From the NCBI RefSeq assembly GCF_022682495.2, contig NC_071389.1, forward strand, positions 57,062,239-57,126,238: a DNA stretch of 64,000 nt, read 5' to 3'. This stretch comes from Desmodus rotundus. Its lineage: Eukaryota > Chordata > Mammalia > Chiroptera > Phyllostomidae. Each line of letters begins with the position of its first letter. Position 1 is the first letter of the stretch. Shown piece after piece: positions 47,866 to 59,303 of the stretch. The notes under the pieces were generated by a model, which was given only the letters and a program-made list of their open reading frames with translations, had not been told where the DNA came from and made no database searches. The position numbers and the translations under genes were made by a program.

Positions 47866-49363
47866 GGTGGAAGATGGTGGCCAAGTAGGTGGAAGCTAAG
47901 TCCACCTGCTCTTGCACCCAACTCAGACACTTGGCTGATCTTCTTAAAAATAAACTGAACATTCAACAGAATGTTAGCTGATGCAAATTTTGGAAGCCAA
48001 GGAGTAGAGAAGGTGCTTCACAATGGGCATTAAGGAGATTTTATAGGTTGAAGGGGAAAGACCCCGTGTATGGCACCTGCAGCTGTGGGAGAGCCTGGTA
48101 GAGATTGCAGCTTTGAGGCTCCCTCCCCTCCCAGGGCAGGGAACCCCCAGGCCCTGGCCAGGAGTGACTTGGATACACAAAGTAGGGGAGATCCAGTCTA
48201 TATACACACACAGTGAACAACATACCCACAGCTGCTGTGGCAAATGCCAACTGGGAGAGTGCCAGAGAGATGGAGGGATTGTATCTACACCTGGGTCGAC
48301 CAGCAGTGACGTGAGAGACTCTTGGCTTTTTGGAGAGGTGGTGTATATAGAAAGCCGGGCAGTGACTCAGAGCTGCAGTGGGAATAACTGGAGAGACTTC
48401 TTAAAAGGTGGGCTGAGGCATGCTAGGCAGGACCCCCACATGCAACTGCCCTGCCAGCAAGGAGAAAGGATTGAGGGCAGAGTTTGCTCCCATTCCGTGC
48501 AGCTGCGCAGATTGATCAGAAAGGTGCAAAGCAAGGGGATTTCTCATTCTCAGCACAGTCCTTCTGGCAGGGCAGAGGCTGTGTAGAACAGAGAGCGCAA
48601 GCCTCTGTCTGTTCTGAGGGCAGTGGGCTGAGAATTGGAAAGGCAGGAGGTGAACACTTAAGTTTACTTAAAGCCACACAGATCCCCTCTCCCTGGGCAA
48701 GATAGAACCTTTGGGAAGGGAAGGTCACACTCAGCCCTCACCTCCTGCAGGACAGAAAACACCTCCACAGAGAAGACGTACAAGACAGGCAGATCGGGCT
48801 TAAGAGCCCCCTGCAGGATGCATTTCCTCAAGACACAGATAGCAAGAGGAATGCCTGAAGGGCCCATTTTAAGCTCCCAGGGAGACAAAATACACTGGTT
48901 CCTAGGACCCTGTTCCACTGAGGCCAGCAAAGCAGGGAGATCAAAGATCGATGCAGCAAGAGGGAGTCAGGGCCCTACCCAGCCTCAGCTTGCACACAGA
49001 GGTGTCATTAACACCAACCAGGAGAAAGCTGGTCCTCCTACACAGGAGGCTCTTCCCCTGAAATGGACAGCTAAATCGCACCCTTCCCTTGTCTTACTCT
49101 GTTTTGCCTTTTTCTTGAGGTAAATTTTATTTTCCCCATGCTATGCTTGCTCCTATTCCTTACCCTTCCTATTTCTTATCCCTCTATCTTCTCAAAAGCA
49201 TTCTTTCTTCCTTAGTCAGCTCACATTCTTTCCCCCCCTTTTATAATATTCTTATTTCCTTTCTACTTCTATAAGTGGCTTGTTTGGTGTGGATATTATG
49301 TTTATATCTGTTCTTCTTCAATGGTATTCCTATTTGTTCACTTTTTTTTCTCCAGAACACTGG
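47866..49363 (+). promoter_or_regulatory. L1 5' UTR (internal promoter region)
   Basis: This GC-richer block differs from the surrounding AT-rich DNA. It follows the pattern of mammalian L1M-type 5' UTRs: a start with AAGATGG, then alternating purine-rich and CAG-rich text. In intact L1 this region drives RNA polymerase II transcription from position +1 and often has antisense promoter activity. The open frames in it (up to 157 codons at 48113-48586) have no domain and I do not call them genes. The last 250 bases are T/C-rich and of less certain origin. Confidence 0.6.
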
Positions 49364-50531
49364 ACAAAGAAATTGAGGAAGATACAAATAAATGGAAGCA
49401 TATACTGTGTTCATGGATTGAAAGAATTAACATTAAAATATTCATACTACCCAAAACAATCTATAGATTCAACCCAATTCCTATTAAAATGCCAATGTCA
49501 TATTTCACACATCTATAAAAATATTTCAAAAAATTTATATGGAACCCAAAAGACCTCAAATAGCCTCAGAAATCTTGAGAAAGAAGAACAAGTAGGAGGG
49601 ATCACAATACCTGATATCAAACTATTCTATAAGGCCACTGCAATCAAAACAGCTTGGTTCTGGCATAAGAACAAACACGTAGATCAATGGAACACAATAG
49701 AGAATCAGAAATAAACCCATGTCTCTATGTCAATTAATATTTGACAAAGGGGGCATGCATATACAATGGAGTAATGATAGCCTCTTCAATAAATGGTGTT
49801 GGGAGAACTGGACAGGTACATGCAAGAAAATTAAACTAGACCACCACATCACCACACTACACCATACATCAGAATAAACTCTAAATGGATAAAAAACTTA
49901 AACATAATTCATGACCCATAAAAGTAGTAGAGGAAAACACAGGCAGGAAAATTTCGGATATCCCACATAGCAATATTTATTGCCAATATATCTCCTAAGG
50001 CAAGGGAAATAAAGGAAAAACTAAATAATTGGGAGTACATTAAATTAGAAAGTTTTTGCACTGCTAAAGAAAACATCATCAAAATGAACAGGGAACCAAC
50101 TGTATACAAGAACATATTTGTCAATGATACATCAGACAATTGTCTGATATCCAGAATACAAAAGCACTCATTTGACTCAACACCAGGAAGACAAACAATC
50201 TGGTTAAAAAATGGGCAAAGGGTTTGAGTAGACACTTCTCCAAGGAGGACATACAGATGGCTCATTGCTATATGAAAAAATGCTCAACATCATTAGCCAT
50301 TAGAGAAATGAAAATTAAAACCACAATGAGATATCACCTCACACCTGTCAGAATGGCCATCATAAACAAATCAACAAACAAGTGCTGGTAAAAATGTGGA
50401 GAAAAGGGAGCCCTAGTTCCCACTGTTGGTGGGAATGCAGACTGGCAGAGCTACTGTGGAAACAGTATGAAATTTCCTTAAAAAACTAAAAATAGAACTG
50501 CCTTTTGACCCAGCAATTCCACTGCTGGGAT
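49364..50531 (+). pseudogene. L1 ORF2 C-terminal third, broken
   Basis: The frame enters at '[14 protein letters not shown]' and continues '[10 protein letters not shown]', '[17 protein letters not shown]' and '[20 protein letters not shown]'. Later pieces, now in shifted frames, correspond to 'EWEKIF'-region text, 'HFSKEDIQ' and '[19 protein letters not shown]'. Stops and frameshifts appear from about 49714. At 50531, just after the codons for the 'CWGCGEKG' to 'LLG' part, the sequence drops into the 3' UTR, so the last stretch of ORF2 is deleted. Non-functional. Confidence 0.8.
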
Positions 50532-50698
50532 TGGGAAGGGACTAGACAAAAATCATGTATGAATTACTCATGGACATGGGCAACAGTGTGGGAATTAATT
50601 GTTGAAGTGGGGGGGTGGGAGGGCAGAGGATGGCAAAGGGGAAAAATAGGGACAAGTCTAATAGAATAGCAATAAAAACTTATTTAATTAAAAATGCT

Positions 50699-51660
50699 AA
50701 TAATGCTTGTAAATCAGTTTATCTAAAACAAATTTGTTTTTACTTTGCTTCAATAGAGTATTAATTGCTAACATTCTGTTAATTATTGTTAATTGTTAAT
50801 ATCATTACTTTTTAATGATAAATTTTAAAATAGACATATATCTTTCTTTCATTATTCTTATGTTACACACTGAACAATTTGTCATTCAAAATTGAAATTA
50901 GTGTGATTGACAGAAGCGTTTCTTTACATATATTGTGTGTTGACAGCTAATTATTTTATATTTATATATTTACAGTATCTCTAAAACAACACTATATAAA
51001 CATTTATCTCATCTAAACAAATAACACTAAGATGATTGATGAATTTATAAATCTAACAAGTATAGCAGGTACAGAAAAATAGTAGAAATATTTAATTCAC
51101 TTATTATGAAAGTCTGTAGAAGTAACTTGGAAGTGGATAGAATTACTCTATTAGAAATGGTTAAGAAAATAACTACTTTTAGGCAATACTCAATAAATGA
51201 TTATTTATTGTTGTATGTAAAGCTGGCTAGCTCCTAATTTTCATTCGAGGCTAATAGAACTAGTTCTTAGTAAGATTTTAAACTTCCTTCTAGCCTCTCA
51301 AAATCTCTTTGCCAATATTCTCTGGAGGTTTGGGGCCACAAAAGTGAACAGAAAGATGAAAGGTTTGAACTAAGAATCTATAATATAATATAACAGAAAA
51401 CCATTAATTAATAATTTAGTTATAAATAATACCAATTATAAATATATATATCTATATATTTACAAATCATGATAAACATATGCGACTATGAAACTATATA
51501 ACTAGTAGACATTGGACTTAATTTATGGGAGGAAAGTAGGATTAAATTCTCAGCTCAGATCTGAGTTGTATCAGCAAACAGTCAGTGAGTGGTAGCAGGG
51601 ATTTAGAAGTTTCTGCAAAGTGCAGCAGGAATGGGGAGAGAGTTTTGTACATTGAAGAAT
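50699..51660. other. AT-rich stretch, nothing recognised
   Basis: Contains short TA-rich runs (for example 51440-51460). No gene supported. Confidence 0.45.
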
Positions 51661-51667
51661 TCATTGG

Positions 51668-51858
51668 CCCTGGTCCGGCTGCTCAGCTGATTGGAATGTT
51701 GTCCTGTACACCAAGACTGTGGGTTGATCCTGGTCAGGGCTCACACCCAGGATGCAGGTGAGATTCCTGGTCAGGTTGCATCCGGGAGTCAACTGATTGA
51801 TGTTTCTCTGTCACATAGATGTTTCTCTCTCTCTCGTAAGGATTAAAATAAAAGAGCT
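51668..51858 (+). mobile_element. Bat SINE, second Ves-like subfamily, diverged
   Basis: The order is 'CCGGCTGCTCAGCTGATTGG' (box A area), 'GTGGGTTGATCCTGGTCAGG' (box B area), then 'CAACTGATTGATGTTTCTCT' and 'CTCTCTCTCG', ending 'AAGGATTAAAATAAAAG'. This matches the SINE at 59.05 kb better than the four 'GAGAGGCAACCACACATTGA' SINEs. A clear target duplication is not visible. Confidence 0.75.
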
Positions 51859-52181
51859 CATTAAAATATTGTGGAAAATATTGAGCTGAGGAACACAACG
51901 TATATGTGTACAATAATAGGTTTGGGTTTTCCATACTTTTGTTGCCCTAATTTTTCCATACTTTTTGCACACCTTGGTTGAGTTACCTTCCATTGTCAGA
52001 GTCCATGTCAGAGTCAGATTTTAGAAAACTCATGGTTCTGTATGGAAGTGGACTCTGATTCCTTATACAGCATGCTCAGATTGTCTAATTAGTCAAAAAT
52101 CCTTCCTTACAACAAGATTCTAACAAGAGTTTTCTTACCTGAGAATAAAGCATAGAAAAATGCAGGAGGTCTACAAAGAGC

Positions 52182-52183
<2 letters not shown>

Positions 52184-52231
<48 letters not shown>
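52184..52231. repeat. (TA)24 microsatellite
   Basis: An uninterrupted run of 48 bases of alternating A and T, the longest pure dinucleotide run in the window. Confidence 0.97.
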
Positions 52232-52234
<3 letters not shown>

Positions 52235-53755
52235 TTCCATCTAAATTCACAAAACAACTATATTTTTGGCAGACATGGTATTCATAAAAGAAAAAAAGAG
52301 GACTAATTCATTTATATTGCACCCATATCAAAAATATGCAATCTTTTCCTTTCCCCTACTCTTCAAACCATTAATGAACCTTTAATAAAGTATCTTTATT
52401 AATCTCTGAATTCACCCTAAACGTAGCACAACAGTTGTCAAAAGTACATATTGCATAATGCAGTTAGCGTGTTATATGTTTGTGTCAGAGATGTAGTGTT
52501 AACATGAAGTGGCTAGCCATTGAGCAAATGATGGAGTAATTATTATAGCTAAGAAGAATGGGCATGGGAATCAACATACTCTCCCATTCAGGAAGGAAAG
52601 TTCTCGAGAACATTCCTTTAAGTAAAAACTCTGGTCTTTATTGTACCCCATTCAGGGCAAGAATCTCATGCCTTAAAAGGCAACTTTTCCATATTTGGAC
52701 AGCCATCACACTGATCTAAACTCTCTGTTCTTGTGTCTTTTGACCAGACGCGCCGACTCCAGCTTCTCTGTAAAGCAGCCCTTCAAGGATTTGAGGACCA
52801 TTCATGTTCTGCCCCTGCATTGACCTGGCTGGACTCATCTGTATACTATTTTTCATAAGCGGCTTTTGTATTTATTATCATTATTTTACTCCTGCTGTAT
52901 ACATTATATAGTTGTTAATTACTGTCATAAAATATCTATAGTTAAATTCAGCGCAAGTAAAATCTGATTAAAAATAACGAATTATAGGAGAAAAAGCCTA
53001 CATGTAAAACAGAGAAACATGTAAAAGATAGAATGGTAAACATAGCTAGGTTAGTTTATTACACAACATTTTTGACAAACATTTTTATATCAGACCGGGT
53101 ACGAAAAGTGCAAAGTGTACATTATTTTCTTTGAATATCTCAAAGTCTAAGTGAGAAAGACAGAAATATAAGTAAATAATTACAATTCAATGTGGTATTT
53201 GCTATAAAAGAATGCATTCTGAAATTGTTACATTACTGTTAATTCAGTGATGTATCCAAACCCAGTTCTTTTCAGAGTTCCAAAATAATGTAAAATAATC
53301 ATTCTCTTGATTCATTGTCTTTTTCTTAGTAATTGCCATGCCAAAACTTTGCTGCCTATCTAAAAACTGACCACAAGTCCCTCTATCACTTTCTAACATA
53401 AATCTCTACAGCAACCAAAGAGATTGGAAAATGGAACAGCTAGTTCTATAATAAAGTAATGGCCCTTCAAAGACCATAGAGCACATTCCAAACAAAAGTC
53501 TATCAGTTATTTCCTTTCACCTCCTCTTGCTATTTCAAATGAGTCTTGATTCCAGTCTCTTCCACGCACAGCTAGCTGCCTTCTTCCTCTAGGTCAGTTC
53601 CTCCAAGTTCATTCTAAATGAGCCTTCAATGGGTTTTTGATGTATTGTGCTGACTACATCTTTTTGTATGAGGCCTAAGAAAGCCAGTTATTTATTCCCA
53701 TCTACTTTAATAAATGGAGTTCTTTTTATTAGATTTGCTGAGATGTTGGAAAAAA
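52232..53755. other. Mostly unique stretch
   Basis: No coding exon recognised. A GC-richer piece at about 52740-52860 ('GCAGCCCTTCAAGGATTTGA') may be an old retroelement remnant but I cannot name it. Confidence 0.4.
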
Positions 53756-53757
53756 TA

Positions 53758-53887
53758 CAGGGTGTGGCAAAAATAGGTTCAGAGTTGTAAGCACATGAAA
53801 CTCAGAGTTTATTCTTGTATTATTATTTGTTGATTATTGTATTATTTTCCATATGGACAACTATAAACATACTTCTGCCCTACCCTA
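53758..53887. mobile_element. 130-bp mariner-type MITE, copy 2
   Basis: Left end CAGGGTGTGGCAAAAATAGG with TA before it. The right end 'ACTTCTGCCCTACCC' is the decayed complement. Length and end sequence match copy 1 at 1.43 kb. The middle shares the 'TTCTTGTATTATTATTTGTT' type AT-rich text, seen in complement in copy 1 ('AATGAATAAATAATACAAGA'). Confidence 0.75.
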
Positions 53888-54022
53888 GATATAGTGAATA
53901 TAATTACATTAAATTAAAAAGAAAAATATACTGAGGGGATTTAAGGGACTTTTTTAAATCTAGTAGTCTCATATGTAAGTTGGAGTGGGTAAGTGGAAAG
54001 ATAACCTATAAAAGCAAGTTGT

Positions 54023-54219
54023 GTCCTGGCTGGTGTGGCTCAGTGGATTGATTGCCTTGGAACTGAAGGGTCCTGGTTTGATTCCCAGTCTAGGGCACAA
54101 GCCTCGGTTGTGGGCCAGGTCCCCAGTAGAGGTTGTGTGAGAGGCAACCACACATGGATGTTTCTCTTTCTTTCTCCCTCCTTCCCTCTCTGTCTAAAAA
54201 TAAACAAAAGCTTTAAAAA
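54023..54219 (+). mobile_element. Bat Ves SINE
   Basis: Box A region 'GGCTGGTGTGGCTCAGTGG', box B 'GGTTTGATTCCC', 'GAGAGGCAACCACACATGGA', CT-rich tract and an AAATAAACAAAAGC tail. AAGTTGT at 54016-54022 and 54220-54226 is the target duplication. Confidence 0.92.
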
Positions 54220-54477
54220 AAGTTGTATTCCTCGGAGTTTTGTAATTACAATTATATCCCCATTTGTTCTCTCTTCCATCCCTTTTACTCTGTTCTTGTG
54301 TTATTTTTTTAATGTAATGATGAACTGAATCAGAACAATAAGGCATTCTGGTGATAACTTGATTTTTAAGTGGACAAGGTGATTTATTCATTTATATACC
54401 TTTCCAAACTGAATAGCTATTTCTCAGGTGTTTTGACTAATTATAAAATAAAACATGTTTTTTGTTTCAACAATATA

Positions 54478-54808
54478 CAGACAGCCCTCAACTTATGATG
54501 GTTTGACTTACGATCTTTTGATTTTATGACAGCGCTAAAGTGATACACACTCAGTAGAAACTGTACTTTGAATTTTGAATTTTGATCTTTTTTGAGGCTA
54601 GTAATATATGTGATATGATGCTTCTGTGTAATGCTGAGCAGTGACATCAATGATTATGCCCAACTGTTCACAGATGTAATTGTTCTGAGCATGTTTCAGG
54701 TAGGGTACGCTAAGCTACGATGTTCGGTAGGTTAGGAGTATCAAATGTGTTTTCAGCTTATGCTGGGTTTATCAGGGCGTGACTCCATAGTAAGTTGAGG
54801 AGCATCTG
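54478..54808 (+). mobile_element. Tigger/pogo-like MITE, copy 2, both ends kept
   Basis: The left end is CAGACAGCCCTCAACTTATG. The right end complements to CAGATGCTCCTCAACTTACT. TA flanks both sides (54476-54477 and 54809-54810). The inner blocks 'AACTGTACTTTGAATTTTGA' and 'TTCTGAGCATGTTTCAGGTA' match copy 1 at 32.42 kb. The length of 331 bp has no coding capacity. The mammalian Tigger assignment rests on my memory of the terminal sequence. Confidence 0.75.
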
Positions 54809-54810
54809 TA

Positions 54811-56215
54811 TTCATCCTGTTTGGGAAAGATTATGTAAAGGGAATACTGTATTAATATCTGCAGAAGGATGCACATTATAATAGATCAGATTTCTGTTGT
54901 ATAAATAATTAGGGAGTGACCAGATAACACAATTGGAAACCATGTTATTTAAAAATTAGAACTTAATCTCATTTAAAATGAATTCAATTGGCATCTTGTT
55001 ACCTGCATTTTTAGAAGCTTGCTCACCCTCACTGAAACATATTTTGTGTTGATAATTCTTGAGAGATACACAGTCAGACTAACCAATTACCTTCCTCCTT
55101 GTGTGCTAAGGATAAAACATAAATTATAAGGTTTAGTCTACAGGTGAGTTAACAGAAGTTCAAGAAAAAAAAAGTTTAATAAAGTTTTGAGCCTGTGTTT
55201 GTTTTCCCAAGACACAATATAGCTGTTATGTATAGTTTCACTGAAAAAGCTAGTGATGAATTTTCAGCACTTTATGAACTAACTTTCTGCTTGGGAAGCC
55301 AACATTACATTCCAAAACTGGCTAAGAATTTGTCTCTGACAACAAGATTTTGAAGAAGAGAATTTTTTTGAGAAATCCATAATTTAACAATAACAGTGCC
55401 TGTGTGAAGTCAATTGCAGTTTTGTAAACTATACATCTTTACTATGAGTACTAAGACAACTCATTTCCTTAAGTGGTGCAATATCCAGGCAACCCAAGTC
55501 AAGTAAAATCATTGATGAAGTACTCTCTTAATGGATGTAGGAGTTTTCTTCAAAGACTATAGGAGACTTGCTTCAAAGATAAAGCAATTCTTACCCAGCA
55601 GAGTCAGGGATATTCAGAAGCATGCCCTTAAATTTGATTTTAGTTAGAGAGCTACTTCAGACATTCCTATACTTGTTATTTCAAACATCCATTTACCTTC
55701 TGAACTATTCTACTTTCCTTAACCCTTACTTCTTTATTATCCATGAGTTGTTTTTCTGTTACATTGAGAAGGTCCTGGCTGTCTGATGGAATCTGTCAAG
55801 TGACCATCCTTCTCCTTTTGAATCTGCTTTAGTCTACACTTATGTCCTTTCAAACTTCCCTTCAGGAGCTACTTCTCAGATCTCCCATGCCAATTTCCCA
55901 ACTATCTCTCGTGTTCCATCACTCTTCCTTCAAAGAGTCCAAGTCCTCTTCCCTTCCCTTAACCCTCAGGTCCTCCTGAGAAACCTTTCTGGTTTTCTTT
56001 CCTGATAGGCAAATGCCTTTGTTGATTAAAAATGCACTATCTCATTTTCCCAAGTATACCCTTTCTAATATCTCCACAAAAATGTTTATTATTCAACTAA
56101 AGTGTACTCACAAAGATCTTAAAAGATACCTTCTTATAAAATCCAATGGCTATTTCTGACAACCTGCAAGATACACTATAATATATGCTCTCTCTCTTTC
56201 ATAGTAAGAAAATTC
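54811..56215. other. Mostly unique stretch, TC-rich part near 55.8-56.0 kb
   Basis: The TC-rich piece ('CAGATCTCCCATGCC', 'CCTTCAAAGAGTCC') could be a decayed L2 or similar LINE tail. Nothing else was recognised. Confidence 0.35.
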
Positions 56216-56373
56216 CTGATTTTTAGTTAGTCACATGGCAACCTAGAACAAAGACATGTCTTAATTTCATTTTAATTGGGACTGGATGTAGCATGTATTA
56301 TCTCATTGGACATAGCCAATGGGATTTAATAAGAAATGTGTTAAGATATTTCTCAGACTTTTTTTTTTTCCAG

Positions 56374-56529
56374 AGGAAAGATCATGCCCTGCTTCATTGT
56401 TTTCCTCCTGAGTGTTGGCTGTAATATACACGTGATTGTTAGAGTTCTGACAGCCACAATGGATCATGATCTGGAATCTAAAGAGTGTGGAGCAGCCAAA
56501 AGAATAAGACTCAATACTTCACAATTCAG
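56374..56529 (+). other. Exon-like segment with flanking splice-site matches
   Basis: A strong polypyrimidine tract ending in CAG (56359-56373) precedes it, and CAG|GTAAAC follows it (junction 56529/56530). The 156 bases between are open in one frame and a multiple of three, with both borders in the same phase. The frame contains an internal ATG (56384) and reads 'MPCFIVFLLSVGCNIHVIV', which has hydrophobic character but no domain I recognise. No matching exons were found nearby. The wider region (about 56220-56560) also resembles an old interspersed mammalian repeat, so chance is a serious alternative. Confidence 0.25.
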
Positions 56530-59035
56530 GTAAACACTCTTATCTCCACGCTTCTTTTATATGAGATAAAAGAAGAAATAAGTCATTGTTCCCATCAGTT
56601 AACTCTTCTTAAAAGAACATATCACAATATTGACTCTTCTTCAAAACAGATTTCCTAGTTTGACAATGTGCCATCTTTGTTCCATCCTATGCAAATCTTT
56701 TTATTCTGAAGACAATTAAATTCAACTCAAAGATGTAAAAAATATGACACCTACACAGCAAATATTTGATAATTGCCCATTTCTTCCCCTCCATTCAAAT
56801 AGAAGCAATGTTCTTATTGTCACACAAACATGTCTTTGTTTTCTTCATAATTTTATATAATTGGCTTTTAATTGACTAAAATACACTTTTCCAAAATGTC
56901 TAGCAATTATATCTCTACACATTGTTGAAGAAGCATGTGAGAACTTACTTTTTGTGTAACAATTTTGTCTTGAAGAATGTTGTTTTTCTTTTATTTAGTA
57001 ATCATGTTTCTTACTGAGTGGACTTTTAATTTGATATTTCACATTTTATGCTTCATCTTCATTGATTAATTCAAGAACAAAAATAATATTTTGAACTCTT
57101 ATGCTCTAGAAAAAAGAATGCAACCTAGTATGGCTAATGAAATAATTTTACAAAAAGGAAAATGTGGATCTAAGAAAAGTGGTATTGGAGGTCAAATTAG
57201 AGAACTACTATATTCATTTTAAGAAAGTAGAGACTTCAGAAAAAACATCTTTTTGAAGAACTTCAAATTATTAGCTAAGGCTTTTAGAGTAAGTGATAGA
57301 GACATGAGGAATATAGCAAAGAGAGAGAGAGAGAGAAATATAAGAACTAAGCATAGAAGGAAAATTTCACTGAGAACTTTGGGAAAAGAAGGAAATCCTA
57401 GTTTATCTATATCGTAACTATGTATAGGAAAGAGAAGGAAATTCAATAGAAAATATGTGAGGTCTTATTAATGAAGGTATTAATCCCCACTGGAGATACT
57501 TACATTTAATTGGATTTGTAAGGTTCAATATAAACCTTGAAGACTTTGTGCAGGGAGTTGTGGCTGGCGCTTTGCTTTAAGAATTCCCATGTGTTGGTGA
57601 TATATAAGAAGTGTCGTGGAAACTGAGGAAAGAGGGAAAGAAACTCCTGGTGAAATTGTATTTTTATGTAGTCTCTTTTTTTTCTGTGGCTAGATTGAAA
57701 CATGTTTTTGTGATGGCCTTGTGTATACTGGATGATGTGTAGTAGTATTTAAATTAATCCTTATTAGTGAATTGAAATAATGTCAGAGCTCTAGGAAAAT
57801 TAGCTATTATGGGGAAAGAAAGGTGGGGTACCATATCCAAAATTGATTAACTTTTCATGTTTGACAGCAGAGCTTGAACTGTTGAGGCAATTTTTCTATT
57901 CTTTCTAAAAGCCAGTTGCTGGTATTTATAATCAAGAAATATTTGTTACAAATGTGATCATTTAAGCATATAGTTCATGCTTCCAGGAAATACAACATAA
58001 AAAATAGAAAAATCCATATATTTAGAAATTTAATATGGCTTAAGGGTAAGTAATACAAAGGACATATTCACTGAACTGCAAATGGGAATAATTTATAGTG
58101 CAATTGCATACTTTAGTTAAGTAATTGAAGAACTGAGAGAAATACGCTGTAATATAAGAAATAATGTTGCAAACAGAGAGAAAATATCTGAGAGATTTTA
58201 TATCAGTGACAGTGATGTGAGTCTATTTTTTTTAGTGTATCAGTCTCATCACCATTCAGCCAACAGCATTTACTTGGTGCGTTCATTTACCCGCCATTGG
58301 AGTCATACAAAATCTCTACGCTCAAGAATCTTCTTGCCTGATTTGACTTTACCAGTTTTCCTGGATCAAAAATGTTTTCCTCCCATCCTGATCCAAAAGC
58401 TGTTAAGTTTTTGCTGATCAATCATTACATTAGATGTAAAATATGACCATATTCTACAGTTTAATAGGATATGCCTTCTAAAAAGTAATCAGAAAGATCT
58501 TATCCAGAAAAGAATTGCTATTGAAGTGCTAAAACTTCTGACACAACCTTAGAATCTGTTTTATAAAGAATGAATGTAGGTTATTAAATTGATTTTTCAT
58601 CTATTAAAAGATGTGAAAATTTGTTCCCTATTTGGAAAACTGGTTTAGATCTAACCTCAATAATATTATCTGAAAACAACAGGCATACTATATAACAACA
58701 TTTTAGAAGACCCCTGAGTTAGCTTATTGCTTTTAAAAATATACAGATAAATGCAACTCTATCACAATGTAACGTGTCTCAATGCACAAGGATCTTTATA
58801 AAAGAAGACTCATACTAAATGTGAAGGTCATTGGAATTTCACTGGAAAACTATACATAACCACCATTGTCACCATCATTTTGAAATTGGATACTTCCCTC
58901 TTCTTTTCTCCAGACTAATTCCTTTTGTATCTCCTATATGCTTTAGTCCTGTTAACTTACCCTTCTCTATTTTCTTGGCTACAAAGCATTTTTCTTTTGT
59001 ACTTGTTGAAGAGAGTAAATTAGCAAGTCATAAAA
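56530..59035. other. AT-rich stretch, no gene seen
   Basis: Contains a short (GA)n run at about 57319-57336. All open frames are under 95 codons and of biased composition. Confidence 0.45.
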
Positions 59036-59048
59036 ACATACATCTTCA

Positions 59049-59292
59049 GCCCTTGTGCAGTAGCTCAGTTGGTTGGAGCATCATCTCATACACCAAAAAG
59101 TTGCGGGTTTGATTCCCCAGAGGGCACACGCCTGGGTTGTGGGTTCATCCTGGGTCAGGGTGTATACCAGAGGCAGCTGATTGATGTTTCTCTCTCACAC
59201 CGACATTTCTCTCTCTCTCCTTCTCTTTCTCCCTCTCCCTTACTCTCCCTCTAAAATCAATGAACATGTCCTCGGGTGAGTATTTAAAAAAA
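59049..59292 (+). mobile_element. Bat SINE, second Ves-like subfamily
   Basis: It has 'GTGCAGTAGCTCAGTTGG' (box A), 'GCGGGTTTGATTCCCC' (box B), 'GGCAGCTGATTGATGTTTCT', a long CT-rich tract and 'AATCAATGAACATGTCCTCG' before the A-rich end. ATACATCTTCA at 59038-59048 and 59293-59303 is a perfect 11-bp target duplication. Confidence 0.93.
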
Positions 59293-59303
59293 ATACATCT
59301 TCA

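Larger units (their letters stand above)
47866..50689 (+). mobile_element. L1 with both termini but large internal deletions
   Basis: The left end, GGTGGAAGATGGTGGCCAAG, is the start of an L1 5' UTR. The right end is the G-rich 3' UTR with 'AATAGCAATAAAAACTTATT'. AAAAATGCT at 47857-47865 and 50690-50698 is a 9-bp target duplication, and its A-rich start fits L1 endonuclease cutting. A full L1 would be about 6 kb or more. Here roughly 1.5 kb of 5' UTR-like sequence runs straight into the middle of ORF2 at about 49364. A second gap near 50530 removes the end of ORF2. ORF1, the endonuclease and the reverse transcriptase core are missing. Confidence 0.8.

Noticed and set aside
48113..48586. 157-codon plus-strand open frame
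   Set aside because: It lies inside the GC-richer L1 5' UTR, has no domain, and overlaps other open frames on both strands.
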